Translations under genes and position numbers: made by a program
The notes under the pieces: model-generated
The model's database searches: none
Seen by the model: the letters and a program-made list of their open reading frames with translations, nothing else
Told to the model about the DNA's origin: nothing
Shown here: one piece after another, positions 61,261 to 64,000 of the stretch
Layout: every line of letters starts with the position of its first letter
Numbering within the stretch: the stretch's first letter is position 1
Assembly: GCF_963576545.1 (NCBI RefSeq)
Contig: NC_083647.1
Coordinates: forward strand, 8,225,007 to 8,289,006
From: Limanda limanda
Lineage: Eukaryota; Chordata; Actinopteri; Pleuronectiformes; Pleuronectidae
Reading direction: 5' to 3'
DNA length: 64,000 nucleotides

Positions 61261-61374
61261 GAATTCCTCCTCTTGTATTGATGCAGGATACTTGAAACTC
61301 TCGCTCCGAGCTATGAAATATAGTTGTCTGCCCTCTGTTGGGACAATGAGGCTCAGGATAGAGGGCGGGTCGGT

Positions 61375-61585
61375 GCAGTGTCAGCAGTAATGTGGACGTT
61401 GTACTGGACCGTTGTGGTGAAGAAGTCAAAGCTTTTCGATTTTCCGGTCGATCTGTGCTCTGCAGCCTTCACCTATGATCACAAGCTCTGGTTGGTGAAT
61501 GAAAGAACCCAGGACTCACTCGAGGGACTACATATCCCATCTTCCCTGGGAGCGCCTCAGGATCCTCCAGGAAGAAGGACCTGTG
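61375..61585 (+). mobile_element. Non-LTR retrotransposon reverse-transcriptase 3' fragment with deletions
   Basis: 'GTACTGGACCGTTGTGGTGAAGAAG', 'CACCTATGATCACAAGCTCTGG' and 'TGGGAGCGCCTCAGGATCCTCCAGGAAGA' correspond to well-known widely spaced parts of a fish LINE. They are brought close together by internal deletions. Encoded words such as WTVVVKK and FTYDHKLWLVNERT are diagnostic. Confidence 0.6.
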
Positions 61586-62120
61586 AGCGGGCTGTGTGAC
61601 TGTGTTTCTGTGAGTTAGCCTACAGCCCAGACATAGCAGGCATGCATGCAGCATGAGCCGGGAGGCAACATGGGAGAGAGAGACATGTTGAGACTCATGG
61701 TTCGGTTCAGTTTACAGGGAAGTGGAGGGATGCGCCCCGGTGAATGTTTCAGCGGTTACAGTTTTAGATGAGGACAGAGTGCATGTGCAACTTTAACTGT
61801 GTGTTTTAAAGGTGAAAAAGTTACCTTGACTATAATGCATATTGACGATGTCTGTCTTAATCTTCATATGACTAAAATGGCACCCAGTAGAGCTCATACC
61901 TCCCCAAAGCCCAACAACAGTCCTCTTACACCCGGGCCACACTGGCTGCATGAGCTGCCCCAGTGCATTGTGGAACTTCTTGCTTTACATATTACCAGCA
62001 TATTCGGCGGTTTGTCACCTCATGCACGGACACAAACAAGTATTAAGAGATATGTGATTACCAGAACAACACAGGTGGTCAAATGCAAACATGTGTGTGG
62101 GTGCTGATACAGACACACAC

Positions 62121-62253
62121 CTGCTTTCGTAAACTTGTGATCGTCTTCTGCATGTCGGAGACAAACTCCTGGAAGTCGTTGACCGAAGGTTCAGTGCTTG
62201 TTTTGGAGGTCAGAGTAACGTTTACTACAGCTTCTGTGGTTCCCTCCGCCGGG
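62121..62253 (-). CDS. pxdn: Internal coding exon of peroxidasin (linker and coiled coil)
   Basis: This 133-bp exon has acceptor TATCTTTTCAG above 62253 and donor CAG|GTGTGT. It completes a Ser codon from the upstream exon and leaves in phase 0. The product has a Thr/Ser-rich linker and then FQEFVSDMQKTITSLRKQ, a heptad-like helix that fits the trimerisation region between the peroxidase and VWC domains of peroxidasin. Confidence 0.88.
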
Positions 62254-62553
62254 CTGAAAAGATACAGGTACAGATATAAGACTAGGTGACATTTATTTAA
62301 TTATGAACTCATCTTAGCATTTATACGACTATGTGCAATACAGAACATTATAGAAATCATAAAACTCAGAGAGCCTATTGTCTTTCTGAAGATGAAGCAT
62401 CTACATTCAACTTACAGAGCAAGTGAGCAGTAAATATGTAATTTTCTCTTCACAGTAAATCACCACCTGAATGCGGTTGAAGGGTTCATCGAACCCTTGA
62501 TGGATTATTTAAACATCAGATCCTGATGTTTGATGGTTGCTACGCTGCATTAC
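62254..62553 (-). other. Short pxdn intron
   Basis: A 300-bp intron with donor GTAATG at 62548-62553; I see nothing else in it. Confidence 0.8.
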
Positions 62554-62665
62554 CTGTTCTCCGGGATGCTGTTGGCAGGATCATCCTCTTTGTAGCTGTG
62601 CTCAGCTGATCTGCGTCCCCTGAAGTGGTAGGACAGGGCGTTGAACTGACCCTTGGTTCTGCAGT
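62554..62665 (-). CDS. pxdn: Internal coding exon of peroxidasin (end of peroxidase region)
   Basis: This 112-bp exon has acceptor CCCCACCAG above 62665 and donor AACAG|GTAATG. The product reads [20 protein letters not shown], the conserved block directly after the haem peroxidase domain of peroxidasin, which in vertebrates holds an Arg-Arg/Arg-x-x-Arg-type processing site. It enters and leaves in phase 2. The catalytic peroxidase, Ig and leucine-rich repeat exons must lie beyond base 64000. Confidence 0.9.
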
Positions 62666-64000
62666 CTGGTGGGGCAAACATAACACAACACGCCTGTAAT
62701 TCACTAACAGAGGAATGGTAAATTACATTTTTTTATTGATCATATAGGTATATATACAGTATATAAATGTAATCTGATTCAAAATGATGAAATAGCAACA
62801 CTGCAGAGATTGATGAGCACACACAGTCAACGACCTGTGGTAAAAAAACAGGATTTTTCCCTGTTTTTCCGAGATAAAAATCCTGTTTTTCGCTCAAATT
62901 TTTTTCCATGCTTTTATTTTGAAAGTGACGTATAGCATCCATAGACGTAGCGTCAAATAAACCTGAAAACATCAGTTGAAAATCTCGACCATCTTTCGGG
63001 GATATGCTACATATAGCTATAGGATATTTTTTATTTTTGTCCCGTTAGTGGCTTTATTATAGAAGATTGATGTGCAGTTCCTGTTATAAGTAGGTTGGTG
63101 GTTGGGACTCTTGTTTTGAAAGGGGTTCTAACGGAAAGGGGTTCTATCGATAAAGAAAAGTGTGAAGGAAAATAAACGAGTGTGATTCAATAACCATCTC
63201 TCGTGTCCTCTTGCGGCTGAGGCCTCCTGACAGTATAATAGAACAAACCGCCCGGCTACATTAGTCTGTTGCAGGGTCAGGCTGATGCAGCAGCGACCAT
63301 ACTCCATGCATGTGAGAGCTTCAGGCAGGATTAAGGGAACGCCTTTTTCGTAGAAAACTTAACTCAGAAAAACAGGATTTTTATCTCGTAAAAACAGAAA
63401 ATAAAAAAGTTCGAAAAACAGGATTTTATCTCATAAAATCAGAAAAAAAACAAAAAAAAACAAGGCTTTTTTTTGTTTTTATGTGAATGCAATACGCTTC
63501 CGTAGTATGTATACAGTATTTCCTCAAATAAAAACAGTCTAAATTTTCCGATTTTCATTGTCAACATCATTGGAACTTCCTGGAAATTTCACACAACATG
63601 ATTCACATTGTCTCCTACCTAAATGGCCTGGTGCATGCCTGCAAATGTTTCAAATTAAAAGCTCGACACTATTGGAGGAAATACGCTATAAAAACAGGAA
63701 ATCGTGTCTGCTGATGTCCCTTCCCTCCAGCTTCAAAGTGCTGATCCAGGACTCTGAGTCTTATTGTATTACCATGACTCAGTGTCCCGCTGTAGACGCT
63801 GTACCCAGATCAAAGAGAGTAAAAACACACGTACACAAACATAGCACCCTGCTCACGCCCTGCTACACATCTGAGGCATGCTGAGCATCAAGAGACAGTT
63901 CATAATAAACCTGAGGAGGCACAGATGAGTTGATCAGGCCTGCAGTTAGCAAGGCTGCATCTTTATCTGGAGAAGTTTACAGGCAGCTGCTCAGCCTCAG
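62666..64000 (-). other. pxdn intron (partial) with inserted repeat
   Basis: The sequence upstream of the exon at 62554-62665 runs to the window edge with no further coding exon. It holds an inverted-repeat element (about 62842-63476). Inside this, 63150-63260 has AATAAACGAGTGTGATTC and CTCTCGTGTCCTC...CCTCCTGACA, which may be the end of an LTR. Confidence 0.65.
62842..63476. mobile_element. Candidate inverted-repeat element with 'GAGATAAAAATCCTGTTTTT' ends
   Basis: The left arm has AACAGGATTTTTCCCTG and GAGATAAAAATCCTGTTTTT. The right arm has the inverted forms twice (AAAACAGGATTTTTATCTCG and AAAACAGGATTTTATCTCAT). The arms face each other across about 480 bp. No target duplication is identified. 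Confidence 0.4.

Larger units (their letters stand above)
60929..62120 (-). other. pxdn intron with retrotransposon fragments
   Basis: This 1.2 kb intron is mostly derived from two retrotransposon pieces (about 61020-61260 and 61375-61585). The remainder, to 62120, has short repeat words only. Confidence 0.7.

Overview
This is a vertebrate nuclear genome window, almost certainly from a ray-finned (teleost, probably percomorph) fish. It has split genes with GT-AG introns, dinucleotide microsatellites, fish-type LINE and SINE tails, several hAT-like elements, a PIF/Harbinger-like element, and host genes whose closest relatives are vertebrate. Most long reading frames are chance or lie antisense to real exons, so genes were built from exon and splice-site reading.

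Layout. (1) 1-24307, minus strand: the 5' part of a large gene. Four coding exons with matching splice phases give 938 codons of a low-complexity Ser/Thr/Lys-rich protein, most like the disordered N-terminal half of a CRYBG1/AIM1-type protein. The gene runs off the left edge. (2) 24308-30562: its promoter and an intergenic stretch holding retrotransposon tails. (3) 30563-31564, plus strand: a chemokine receptor close to CCR6. (4) 31561-41580: a 10,020-bp DNA transposon with CACTG-type ends, inserted in the last part of the receptor reading frame. It carries two minus-strand genes, an 886-codon C2H2 zinc-finger transposase-like protein and a four-exon, 515-residue SAMD3-like/PB1-like protein. 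It was itself hit by a hAT element. (5) 41579-41671: the missing C-terminal tail of the receptor, still open and ending in a stop. (6) 41672-55500: receptor 3' flank, one orphan minus-strand exon, and a repeat-rich intergenic region. (7) 55505-62665, minus strand: the last four coding exons and a probable 3 kb 3' UTR of peroxidasin (pxdn).

The main point is the receptor and transposon pair. Read straight through, the receptor loses its Ser-rich cytoplasmic tail and ends in 21 transposon-encoded residues. However, the transposon ends contain a GT donor (CACT|GTAAAA) and an AG acceptor (TTTTTACAG|TC) at exactly the positions that would let the whole 10 kb element be spliced out as an intron. 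That would restore the frame to a 361-residue receptor with the usual tail. Whether this splicing happens cannot be seen from DNA.
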